Part shown: positions 5,346 through 11,592 of the stretch, in pieces | Layout of the letters: each line of letters begins with the position of its first letter | How positions within the stretch are numbered: position 1 is the stretch's first letter | From: Desulfobacteraceae bacterium | Lineage (GTDB): Bacteria; Desulfobacterota; Desulfobacteria; Desulfobacterales; Desulfobacteraceae | Assembly: GCA_003354055.1 (NCBI GenBank) | Contig: PIVQ01000167.1 | Span: forward strand, 1-11,592 | DNA length: 11,592 nt | Direction: 5' to 3' | The notes under the pieces: model-generated | Databases searched by the model: none | Seen by the model: the letters and a program-made list of their open reading frames with translations, nothing else | Told to the model about the DNA's origin: nothing | Made by a program: the position numbers and the translations under genes

Positions 5346-7436
5346 CTACTCCCCCTTGTCTAATATCTTTCGGATCTGAGTTGCAAGTTCGGTCATGAGA
5401 ATGGGTTTGCTGACAAAGCCTCTGATCCCCAACTCATATGCTGCGTCTTTATCAATCTGCTCGCTGAATCCCGTACACATGAGAACGGGAATATCCGGCC
5501 GGATCTCCATTATTTTTTTTGACAATTCGGTTCCCAGCATGATGGGCATGGTCATATCAGTGATGATCAGATCAAATTGATCCGGGTCGGACTTGAACAG
5601 ATTCAGGGCTTCGATACTGCTTGTTCTTCCGACCACTGAATACCCGAGATTCCCAAGCAGTCTGCGGCCCAGTTTTATGATTATTTTTTCGTCATCAACA
5701 AAGAGAATTCGCTCGTCACCGGTAAGCTGTATGTCACTTTCTTTGGGGAGCGAGGCTGAGGCGATTTTTGAGGTAACCGGTAAATAGATCTTGAAATGCG
5801 CCCCTTTTCCAGACTTGCTGTTTAGTTCAATCTTTCCCTCATAATTTTTCACAATACCGTGGATCATGGAGAGCCCCAGTCCGGTCCCCTTGCCCTGTTC
5901 TTTTGTCGTAAAATAAGGGTCAAATATCTTATCTTTTATTTCACGGGGTATTCCCGGTCCTGTATCCCGGACACTCAGACAGCAGTATGGCTTTTCAGGC
6001 AGGCCGGACACGTCCTCCGTTTTTGATAATTCAATGGTCAGGATTCCCCCTGTCTCTTCCATGGCGTGGTAGGCATTGGTGCACAGGTTCATTAAAATCT
6101 CGTGGATCTCAATTGGGTTGGCAACTACATGATCCTTCCCGTTATAAAGATTCTCCCGGATCTCAATATTTGACGGCATAATGGGCCTCAGCAGTTTAAG
6201 GGCTTCCCTGATGACGGGTTTAAGAATAAGAGGGGCCTGAACCGCCTCTCTCTGGCTGCTGAAGGAAAGAATCTGTTTGACCAGGTCCCTTGCCCTTTTT
6301 GCTCCGGTGAGTATGTCTTCAAGGTTCTCCTGTACCGGATGGTCTTCCGGAAGTTCCTGGATCGACATTTCCGTAAATCCGATGATCGGGAAAAGGATAT
6401 TGTTAAAATCATGGGCAATCCCCCCGGCAAAAACCCCCACGGCTTCCATTTTCTGTGCCTGCTGGAGCTGGGATTGAACTTCCTTTTTCTCTGATACCAC
6501 TTTAAGATAATCTGTAATATCTCTGAAAATCGTCATCTTGGAAATTGTTCCGTCCTCATTGTTAAGAGGCATGTTGGAGACCCGGTATGTCCTTTTGTCC
6601 AACGGACTGACAAAGGTCTTTTCAATCACCTTACCGAGTTGGAGCCTGTCCAGGACACACCAGGGACACTGGCTGTGAAGATTGTTGATGGCCTTGTGAC
6701 AGACCTCGCCTGTGGCATCCCTGCCGATCCGCTTCACCATGGCAGGATTCATATATTCGATTATCAAATCATGGGAACAGATATGAACGGGATCTGCCAT
6801 GGATTCCATCATGGTCCGGTATTTAACTTCGCTCTTCCTGACAGCATCCCGGGCATTTGTCGTCTCGATAATCTGGGCGGTCATTCCTGCAATACCCTCC
6901 AGCTGAATCTCTTCTTCAAAAGAGATTGTATGTTTGCTGAACAATGCAAGGACGCCCACGACGCCTCCCGGAGAAGAGAGGAGTCTGTATCCGGCAAAGG
7001 ATTTGAGCCCCAGTTTTTTTGCCCATTGGTGGTCATGTACATTAGGATCTGTGGTAACTGAGTTGGAGATGAGCTTTGACTCATTTCCTGCGGCAATGTT
7101 ACCAATTTTATAACATCCCAGGGGCACCCGTTCATGGCTCTGGTCGGTTTGGATGTATCGTCCTGAACTTGCAACCAGATGAAGACAGGTATCCTGGCTG
7201 CTGCAGATATGAGGGCCATGAAAAACTTCGGCATGGGTGCAGCCGGATTCACATTTATCCCCGGGACTGACCATCCAGACCCGGGCAAAATCAACATCAT
7301 AAATGCGAACAATGCTTTTGGTTATCAAGTTGAGTTTATCTTTTAAGCTTGCCGGCCGGAGCAGTTCTTCACTCAGGCGGTTCAATCGGTTTAGCCTTTC
7401 CAGTGTTCGTTTGTTGCCGCAAATATCGTCAATCAT
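5346..7436 (-). CDS. Soluble hybrid histidine kinase, GAF-PAS-HisKA-HATPase-REC
   Basis: About 696 residues from the preferred ATG. Domains in order: a short helical start; a GAF domain (about 30-195) with a cysteine/histidine-rich loop (CESGC, HIC, TCLHL); a PAS domain (about 205-310) with CHKAINN then CPWC; HisKA with phospho-acceptor His342 in GGIAHDFNN; an ATPase domain with N-box NLCTNAYHAM, DTGPGI (from about 491) and GKGTGLGL; and a C-terminal receiver with DDE at 581-583, Asp627 in IITDMTMP and a KP lysine near 677. There are no transmembrane helices, so it senses a cytoplasmic signal. The cysteines suggest a metal, Fe-S or redox input (inference). A GTG at 7499 extends the frame by 21 codons but has no ribosome site. 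The ATG at 7434-7436 overlaps the stop of a leader ORF with a strong ribosome site, pointing to coupled translation. Confidence 0.93.
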   Translation of the reverse strand: MIDDICGNKRTLERLNRLNRLSEELLRPASLKDKLNLITKSIVRIYDVDFARVWMVSPGDKCESGCTHAEVFHGPHICSSQDTCLHLVASSGRYIQTDQSHERVPLGCYKIGNIAAGNESKLISNSVTTDPNVHDHQWAKKLGLKSFAGYRLLSSPGGVVGVLALFSKHTISFEEEIQLEGIAGMTAQIIETTNARDAVRKSEVKYRTMMESMADPVHICSHDLIIEYMNPAMVKRIGRDATGEVCHKAINNLHSQCPWCVLDRLQLGKVIEKTFVSPLDKRTYRVSNMPLNNEDGTISKMTIFRDITDYLKVVSEKKEVQSQLQQAQKMEAVGVFAGGIAHDFNNILFPIIGFTEMSIQELPEDHPVQENLEDILTGAKRARDLVKQILSFSSQREAVQAPLILKPVIREALKLLRPIMPSNIEIRENLYNGKDHVVANPIEIHEILMNLCTNAYHAMEETGGILTIELSKTEDVSGLPEKPYCCLSVRDTGPGIPREIKDKIFDPYFTTKEQGKGTGLGLSMIHGIVKNYEGKIELNSKSGKGAHFKIYLPVTSKIASASLPKESDIQLTGDERILFVDDEKIIIKLGRRLLGNLGYSVVGRTSSIEALNLFKSDPDQFDLIITDMTMPIMLGTELSKKIMEIRPDIPVLMCTGFSEQIDKDAAYELGIRGFVSKPILMTELATQIRKILDKGE

Positions 7437-7527
7437 TATAGTGAACCCCAAAAACCGGCTGGAAAAGTTCCCGGTTATCCCTGAACAGAGAGGCACCACT
7501 GGCGGAAGTTAAATCAATTGGTTCCAT
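7429..7527 (-). CDS. Candidate 32-residue leader ORF overlapping the kinase start
   Basis: ATG at 7525-7527 is preceded by the best ribosome site in this part of the window (AAGGAGGAG, about 8 nt upstream). The frame codes for 32 mostly polar residues beginning MEPIDLTSASG and ending FGVHYND. Its TGA (7429-7431) overlaps the kinase ATG (7434-7436) as ATGATTGA on the minus strand. Possible readings: a leader peptide that couples translation into the kinase; the true kinase N-terminus separated by a frameshift near the run TTTTTGGGG (about 7447-7455), real or a sequencing error; or chance. No homologue is recognised. Confidence 0.4.
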   Translation of the reverse strand: MEPIDLTSASGASLFRDNRELFQPVFGVHYND

Positions 7528-7594
7528 TCGTTCTTCTCCTCCTTGCTGACGGGGCCGGAGATGATTTGTCGGCAAAGGCTAAGATACACTATAT

Positions 7595-7614
7595 CTGCTT
7601 TTGAATAAAAGCAG
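7595..7614. promoter_or_regulatory. Perfect 8-bp hairpin in the kinase mRNA leader
   Basis: CTGCTTTT (7595-7602), loop GAAT, AAAAGCAG (7607-7614). It lies between the predicted kinase promoter and the leader ORF, within a leader of about 118 nt. No T-run follows in either direction, so it is not a standard terminator; it could be an operator or an RNA structure. Confidence 0.4.
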
Positions 7615-7651
7615 TCACGCTAACGCATTGGTTTGGTTTGAAATTGATCTA

Positions 7652-7680
7652 ATTCTATAGCGTTGTGATATTATCGTCAA
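7652..7680 (-). promoter_or_regulatory. Predicted sigma70 promoter of the hybrid kinase-receiver operon
   Basis: Minus-strand TTGACG (complement of 7675-7680), 17-bp spacer, TAGAAT (complement of 7652-7657). Both boxes are close to consensus with ideal spacing. Start predicted near 7645, giving a leader of about 118 nt before the leader ORF. Confidence 0.6.
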
Positions 7681-7713
7681 TAGAAAGAAGCGATTTGAGG
7701 AACCGTTCTCATC

Positions 7714-7741
7714 TTGACTTATAAAAATCATTTAATATACA
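7714..7741 (+). promoter_or_regulatory. Predicted sigma70 promoter of the TPR kinase-LytTR operon
   Basis: TTGACT (7714-7719), 16-bp spacer, TATACA (7736-7741). Start predicted near 7748, about 26 nt before the ATG at 7774. The TTG of this -35 box could be mistaken for an upstream start codon of the kinase gene. Confidence 0.6.
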
Positions 7742-7773
7742 CTCAGTACAATTCTACCTTTGGGAGGTATTGG

Positions 7774-9882
7774 ATGAACATCAAATGGGTATTTCCTGTC
7801 ATATTCTTTTTATTCTCCGTTGCAGCCTGCCCTTCCCATGCCTCTGTGGATTTTGATGCCAAGATCCATGATCTTGAAAAAAATCTGGAGAGACTTGACG
7901 GAAGAGAGCGTGCCAAAGCCCTTGGCCGCATTGTGGACCTTTACGAAAAAAGCTCTCCTAAAAAAGCCATTAAATACTGTGAACTGCTAAGGGATGCATT
8001 ACAGAAACTTAAGGATGTCGAAGGGGTGGCAGGCGCTCTGTATAACCTGGGCAACTATTACTATTATACCGGCCGCTATGACAAGGCCCTTGGCATCTAT
8101 GAGCAGATGATTGCCCATTGTAAAAAAAATGATCTAAAAACCTATTTGGGAAGAGCCAATGTCCTGACAGGCAGGGTATATTATAAACGCGGCTACTATG
8201 ATACGGCCATGGAATATTATGAGCGCTCCCTGAAGATAAGAAAAGCAATCAATGACAAGTGGGGAATTTCTTGTGCATTAAACAATATCGGCCATGTCTA
8301 TGCGGACCTTGGAGATTATACCCGGGCGGTTAAATTTCAGTTTGAGTCCCTTAAAGGATATGACAGAATCGGAGACAAATTCGGTATAGGCTTCTCCTTT
8401 GAAAATATCGGAAAAGCTTACTTTACCCTTAAAAATTATGACAAAGCCCTGGAGTTTTATCTAAAATCCTATGATGCCTACCAGGAGATTCAGGATTTCG
8501 AGTTCATGGCATTTGGTTTGTTGAATGTCGGTAATTGCTATCGCATGGCAGGAGACCCTGAAACGGCACTCAGCTACTATACCTTGGGCATGGATACCGC
8601 TGAAAAAAAGGATCTGGGGTGGGCCGGAGCATGGGCCATTCTGTATCAGGCCGCGGTGTACAATGATACGGGGGAATATGACAGGGCCATTACCATGGCC
8701 GCAAAGGCCGGGGACGCATTTTTTAAAATAGAGGATCTGCTGGGGCTTTATGCGGTTTATAAAAACTTCACCATTGCATACATGGAAACCCACCATCTTG
8801 ATCAGGCCCTTTACTATATGGAAGAGAGGTTAAAAACAGCTCTTCAGCACAATGACAGAATGATCATGGCTGACAGTTACAATACCCTGGGTATTATCCA
8901 TACTCGACAAAGAAACTATCCCGTTGCCCTCAAGCTACTGGAAAAAGCCAGGGTTCTTTCGGAAAAGGTCCGGTCCAACGATCTTATCAGTGATAATAAA
9001 AAAGCGAAATCCACCCTGCATACGGCCCTGGGGGATCATCGGCAGGGACTGGCCTATTTCAGGCAATACCAGGATATTGAAGATAAAAAGAACTCAAAGG
9101 TCATGAAGGGTAAACTCCTGGAGATCCAAAAGGATTACGAAAGCCAGCGCCTGAACCTGGAGAAAAAAGTACACCGACTCTACTGGGTACTGGCCGCCCT
9201 AGCCGGATGTCTCGCCGTCTACGCCATATTCAGGGGGTTTCGCCACTATCACACAGAACTTTCCCGGAAAACCGAAAAAAACAGAATGCTCCAGGTGGAA
9301 TCCAAGCTCAAATTGTACCAGGCCCGGATTAATCCCCATTTTCTGTTCAACTCCCTGGATTCGGTGATGCAGATGGGCCGGAATAATGATCCTGCGTATT
9401 TGAAGCAAACCCTGTTGAAATTGTCTAATGTTTACCGGAATCTTCTTGCCCTACCGGATCTGCCGGAGATTGATCTGGCACAGGAGATGGAACTGGTGAA
9501 TGACTATCTTGAAATCGAGAAACAGATTTCCGGCGGAAGGATTCGGTTCAACATTGACCTGCCCCATCATTTTCGCCGGCACCGGGTGATCCCCCTGTGC
9601 GTTCTAACTCTGGTGGAAAATGCAGTTAAACACGGCCTGGCCGGAAAACTTTCAGGCGGAAAAATCAATATCAGTGTTGAACACAAAGAAGACCTCCTTT
9701 TGATACGGGTGGCCGATACCGGGGACGGATTTGCCCTTGATCAGGTAGACCAGGGATTTGGACTGTACAGCATCCAGAAGCGGCTTGAACTCCACTACCA
9801 GGGCAAGGCCTTCTTAAATATTGAGAGCGGCAAAGACACCTCAACCACCGCGACCATCGGAGTCCCTTATGAACAAAGCTGA
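7774..9882 (+). CDS. TPR-repeat sensor histidine kinase, LytS/His_kinase (PF06580) type
   Basis: 702 residues from the ATG at 7774, which has GGGAGG 6 nt upstream and begins a clear signal peptide (MNIKWVFPVIFFLFSVAACPSHA). A TTG 60 nt upstream would put a polar extension before the signal peptide and is really the -35 box. Residues about 25-440 are tandem tetratricopeptide repeats, recognisable by recurring blocks such as ALYNLGNYYYYTGRYDKA and ALNNIGHVYADLGDYTRA. After a short coiled stretch comes one membrane helix (about 470-486), then a helical linker. The catalytic part has the NPHFLFN phosphoacceptor motif (520-526, His522), N-box LVENAVKHG (613-621), DTGDGF (648-653) and GFGLYSI (661-667). 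The topology puts the TPR array in the periplasm as the sensor, probably binding a peptide or protein (inference). It overlaps the LytTR gene by 14 nt, its cognate regulator. Confidence 0.94.
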   Translation: MNIKWVFPVIFFLFSVAACPSHASVDFDAKIHDLEKNLERLDGRERAKALGRIVDLYEKSSPKKAIKYCELLRDALQKLKDVEGVAGALYNLGNYYYYTGRYDKALGIYEQMIAHCKKNDLKTYLGRANVLTGRVYYKRGYYDTAMEYYERSLKIRKAINDKWGISCALNNIGHVYADLGDYTRAVKFQFESLKGYDRIGDKFGIGFSFENIGKAYFTLKNYDKALEFYLKSYDAYQEIQDFEFMAFGLLNVGNCYRMAGDPETALSYYTLGMDTAEKKDLGWAGAWAILYQAAVYNDTGEYDRAITMAAKAGDAFFKIEDLLGLYAVYKNFTIAYMETHHLDQALYYMEERLKTALQHNDRMIMADSYNTLGIIHTRQRNYPVALKLLEKARVLSEKVRSNDLISDNKKAKSTLHTALGDHRQGLAYFRQYQDIEDKKNSKVMKGKLLEIQKDYESQRLNLEKKVHRLYWVLAALAGCLAVYAIFRGFRHYHTELSRKTEKNRMLQVESKLKLYQARINPHFLFNSLDSVMQMGRNNDPAYLKQTLLKLSNVYRNLLALPDLPEIDLAQEMELVNDYLEIEKQISGGRIRFNIDLPHHFRRHRVIPLCVLTLVENAVKHGLAGKLSGGKINISVEHKEDLLLIRVADTGDGFALDQVDQGFGLYSIQKRLELHYQGKAFLNIESGKDTSTTATIGVPYEQS

Positions 9883-10639
9883 ATCCCTGACAGTGGTCAT
9901 TGCCGAAGACAATCCCGGCTCACGCCAAAATCTTATTTCCTGCCTTGAAAAAGCTGGCGAAAAAGCCGGTGGGATAGAGGTGATTGGTGCGGCTGACAAC
10001 GGCTGCGATGCCGTGGACCTCATCAACCGGAAAAAGCCGGATCTTGTGTTTCTGGACGTTGATATGCCGGGGAAAAACGGATTTGAAGTGCTTCAGGCCA
10101 TTGACCATAACCCGGGCGTAATATTTGTCACTGCCCATGAGCAGTTTGCCGTCAAAGCCTTTGATGTGAACGGAATTGACTATATTGTAAAACCCGTGGC
10201 CCTACAACGCCTTGAACAGGCCCTTGAAAAGGTAAAAGCCGCCATGGATACGGACAAGGAGAAATTGACGGCCTTTCTGGACCGGATGATGAACCAAAAG
10301 ACCTATAAGAAAAGATTTGCCGTCAAAGTCAAAGATCAGGTGCTTATCATTCCAAAAGTCGAGGTGTTCGAATTCAAGGCCGAGGATAAATATGTGTTTT
10401 TAGTCACCGACAACCAGAGCTATTTCTATAATGCCACCTTAAAAAAACTGATGGAAGATCTCGACCCGAATAAATTTATAAGGGTGAATAAAAGCCATAT
10501 CGTATCCATTGAAAAAATCATAAAACTGAAACGAAACTACAAATTAGAGACCTGTCTGGTCCTTGGGGATCAAAAAAAAACCACCATAAAAATCAGTAAA
10601 ACGCATCTCAAAGCCCTGAAAAAGCGACTGGAAGAATAA
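9869..10639 (+). CDS. LytTR-family response regulator
   Basis: 256 residues from ATG 9869, which overlaps the end of the kinase gene by 14 nt and has GGAG 6 nt upstream. A TTG at 9821 further up has no support. The receiver (1-122) has the acidic pair in IAEDNPGS (Glu13, Asp14), phosphoacceptor Asp63 in FLDVDMPG, Thr88 and Lys108 in YIVKPV. A short linker (about 123-147) leads to a LytTR DNA-binding domain (148-253) with the family signature FIRVNKSHIVS (203-213). LytTR proteins bind pairs of about 9-bp direct repeats on one DNA face, usually activating transcription. Such repeats occur immediately downstream (10649-10700), so the likely target is the PEBP gene that follows. The architecture is certain; the target is inference. 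Confidence 0.95.
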   Translation: MNKAESLTVVIAEDNPGSRQNLISCLEKAGEKAGGIEVIGAADNGCDAVDLINRKKPDLVFLDVDMPGKNGFEVLQAIDHNPGVIFVTAHEQFAVKAFDVNGIDYIVKPVALQRLEQALEKVKAAMDTDKEKLTAFLDRMMNQKTYKKRFAVKVKDQVLIIPKVEVFEFKAEDKYVFLVTDNQSYFYNATLKKLMEDLDPNKFIRVNKSHIVSIEKIIKLKRNYKLETCLVLGDQKKTTIKISKTHLKALKKRLEE

Positions 10640-10648
10640 ACACGCTTG

Positions 10649-10700
10649 TTGTTTTATCCCTAAAAAGATCTAGTTTATCAAAAAAAAAGCCTGGTTTATC
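10649..10700 (+). promoter_or_regulatory. Three 21-bp-spaced direct repeats, candidate LytTR binding sites
   Basis: TTGTTTTATC (10649-10658), CTAGTTTATC (10670-10679) and CTGGTTTATC (10691-10700) start exactly 21 bp apart, two helical turns. Copies 2 and 3 differ at one base in ten; copy 1 keeps TTTATC. The core (A/G)GTTTAT of copies 2 and 3 agrees with most of the general LytTR consensus (GTTN then A/G, T/G). The array ends 10 bp before a candidate -35 box, as expected of an activator site. It directly follows the LytTR gene. Confidence 0.65.
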
Positions 10701-10709
10701 GCAAATCAT

Positions 10710-10739
10710 TTGAAAAATTTCGCCTCCATTTCATACCAT
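10710..10739 (+). promoter_or_regulatory. Candidate promoter of the PEBP gene
   Basis: TTGAAA (10710-10715), 18-bp spacer, TACCAT (10734-10739). The -10 is poor, which suits a promoter that needs an activator bound at the adjacent repeats. Start predicted near 10746, leaving a leader of about 90 nt. Confidence 0.4.
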
Positions 10740-10755
10740 TCGTCATGCTGTAAGA

Positions 10756-10884
10756 ATGGGCAAGAAAGTTTTCTGTCACTATGCATACCCCGATGGGGTA
10801 CTCCGAAATTACCATAACAAAAAGAGAGGTGAACCATGGGAAAAAAAGAACCAGCACAAAAATGGTGCATATTGGCGGTCATAA
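10756..10884 (+). CDS. Candidate 42-residue small ORF in the PEBP leader (doubtful)
   Basis: ATG 10756 to TAA 10882-10884, overlapping the start of the PEBP gene by 49 nt in another frame. The product would be basic and aromatic (begins MGKKVFCHYAYPDG). The ribosome site is weak. It could be a leader peptide or chance; a 39-codon antisense frame across the same bases is equally unsupported. Confidence 0.2.
   Translation: MGKKVFCHYAYPDGVLRNYHNKKRGEPWEKKNQHKNGAYWRS
10786..10800 (+). promoter_or_regulatory. GC-rich hairpin in the PEBP 5' leader
   Basis: TACCCC (10786-10791), loop GAT, GGGGTA (10795-10800): a perfect 6-bp stem ending about 35 nt before the PEBP ATG. No T-run follows, so it is not a terminator. 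It could stabilise the leader or be a binding site. Confidence 0.4.
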
Positions 10885-11264
10885 TATTCTTAGTTCTCTG
10901 GAGCAGCAGTGCCGTTTTAGGATCGAACACGCTTGAGGTCAGTTTTTCCTGGGACGGTATCCGAAAGTGCACAGGGATTTCCCCTGAAATTCATGTTGCC
11001 AATATCCCCGCAGACACGGTCTCTTTTAAGGTAACCCTCAAGGACCTGGATGTTCCTGATTACAACCATGGCGGAGGCATAGTGCCCAACGACGGAAGCG
11101 GAATTATTCCTAAAAAGGCACTTAAAGCGGATTTTGGATTAAAGAACAGGTACAAAGGACCCTGCCCGCCCATGGGGGCTCATAATTACGAATTTACCGT
11201 AATTGCACTTGATAAAAACGGCAAGGTTCTGGCAGAGGGAAAGGCCGTACAGCCTTTTGCATAA
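10836..11264 (+). CDS. Secreted YbhB/YbcL-family (PEBP-fold) protein
   Basis: 142 residues with a signal peptide: a basic start (MGKKEPAQK), hydrophobic core to about residue 24, probable cleavage near residue 29 (SSSAVLG). The mature part is of the Raf-kinase-inhibitor-like/PEBP family: VSFSWDGIRKC near the start, the family block LKDLDVPDYNHGGG (68-81) and the pocket segment GPCPPMGAHNYEF (108-120). Two cysteines (45 and 110) remain in the mature chain and could pair in the periplasm. It is at the short end for the family but complete. Bacterial members bind small anionic or lipid-like ligands, with no general enzymatic role known. It has a good ribosome site (GAGAGGTG) and lies behind the LytTR-like repeats; the substrate-binding protein gene follows 56 nt later with no terminator between. 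Confidence 0.88.
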   Translation: MGKKEPAQKWCILAVIIFLVLWSSSAVLGSNTLEVSFSWDGIRKCTGISPEIHVANIPADTVSFKVTLKDLDVPDYNHGGGIVPNDGSGIIPKKALKADFGLKNRYKGPCPPMGAHNYEFTVIALDKNGKVLAEGKAVQPFA

Positions 11265-11320
11265 CCCGTCTATAACAGAATTAATACAAACCGTTTCACA
11301 ATACGAGTATGGAGGATAGG

Positions 11321-11592
11321 ATGAAAAAAATAATTCTATTGGCCCTGAGCATTGTTCTGGGGCTTACAATCACGGTAACCGCAGGTGCTAAAACCCTGAA
11401 AGTCGGACTGGATGCAGACCCGGTTTCCCTTGATCCCCAGGTTCAGTTGGCTGGAGGCCAACTTCAATTGTCCCATTGGGTGTTTGACCCCCTTGTACGC
11501 TGGACCCGGGAGCTGACCTTCGAGCCCAGGCTCGCCACACGGTGGGAGCGGATGGATGATAAAACCATGCGGTTTTACCTTAGAAAAGGGGT
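11321..11592 (+). CDS. ABC transporter substrate-binding protein, family 5 (peptide type), 5' part
   Basis: The first 90 codons of a gene that continues past the right edge. ATG 11321 has GGAGG 5 nt upstream; an in-frame ATG at 11309 lies before that site and is less likely. A standard signal peptide (MKKIILLALSIVLGLTITVTAGA) is followed by KTLKVGLDADPVSLDPQ, the classic N-terminus of family-5 (OppA/DppA-like) binding proteins. FDPLVRW and LATRWERMDDKTMRFYLRKG are also typical of that fold. Such proteins capture peptides or related solutes (some bind nickel or glutathione) for an ABC importer. Permease and ATPase genes are expected just outside the window. It is probably co-transcribed with the PEBP gene. 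Confidence 0.93.
   Translation, partial: MKKIILLALSIVLGLTITVTAGAKTLKVGLDADPVSLDPQVQLAGGQLQLSHWVFDPLVRWTRELTFEPRLATRWERMDDKTMRFYLRKG

Noticed and set aside
7437..7499. GTG start at 7499 for the hybrid kinase
   Set aside because: No ribosome site precedes it and the extra 21 residues match no domain. The leader ORF in another frame has the strong site.
7661..7710. Possible additional LytTR-like sites (GTT cores at 7662 and 7705) upstream of the TPR kinase
   Set aside because: The cores are 43 bp apart with no middle copy and poor flanking matches; not distinguishable from chance.
7714..7773. TTG upstream start for the TPR kinase, adding 20 residues
   Set aside because: The TTG is the first three bases of a good -35 box, no ribosome site precedes it, and the extension would bury the signal peptide. 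ATG 7774 has GGGAGG at proper spacing.
9821..9868. TTG start at 9821 for the LytTR regulator
   Set aside because: It lies deep in the kinase gene without a ribosome site; ATG 9869 begins directly before the receiver domain and has GGAG upstream.
10706..10972. 88-codon minus-strand ORF antisense to the PEBP leader and start
   Set aside because: It overlaps the clear PEBP signal-peptide coding region on the opposite strand and has no ribosome site.

Overview
The window looks like a chromosomal stretch from a Gram-negative bacterium, probably a sulfate-reducing Desulfobacterota (Desulfobacteraceae-like). This is inferred from roughly balanced base composition, long signalling proteins with cysteine-rich GAF and PAS sensor domains, and Sec-type signal peptides. 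No marker gene or RNA gene is present to prove the taxonomy. No rRNA, tRNA, CRISPR array, intact insertion sequence or convincing rho-independent terminator was found.

Layout. Bases 1-2959 (minus strand) hold a tight four-gene unit read from right to left: surE nucleotidase, an Fsr-like MFS exporter, a DUF4438 protein, and the start of a small membrane protein that runs off the left edge. Gaps are 4-25 nt, so it is very probably one operon. Bases 3154-4305 (minus) encode a Fic/DUF4172 AMP-transferase with its own C-terminal winged-helix domain. Its promoter carries a perfect 14-bp inverted repeat, and two decayed, related gene-tail fragments flank the gene in the same orientation. Bases 4443-4976 contain no intact gene, only fragments and a cluster of small inverted repeats.

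Bases 4977-7527 (minus) form a phosphorelay unit: a soluble hybrid histidine kinase (GAF-PAS-HisKA-HATPase-REC) followed 3 nt later by a stand-alone CheY-like receiver. A 32-residue leader ORF with a strong Shine-Dalgarno sequence overlaps the likely kinase start. Bases 7528-7773 are a divergent promoter region with a recognisable sigma70-type promoter on each strand.

Bases 7774-10639 (plus) encode a second two-component system: a secreted/membrane TPR-repeat LytS-type kinase overlapping a LytTR response regulator. It is followed by a regulatory region (10640-10835), a periplasmic YbhB/YbcL (PEBP-fold) protein, and the start of a family-5 (oligopeptide type) ABC substrate-binding protein that runs off the right edge.

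The most interesting signals are regulatory. Three direct repeats ending in TTTATC lie at exactly 21-bp intervals just upstream of a candidate promoter and immediately behind the LytTR regulator gene, which is the geometry expected of LytTR binding sites. This suggests that the TPR-LytS/LytTR pair controls the downstream PEBP protein and perhaps the peptide transporter. The fic operator is a second clear candidate for local autoregulation.
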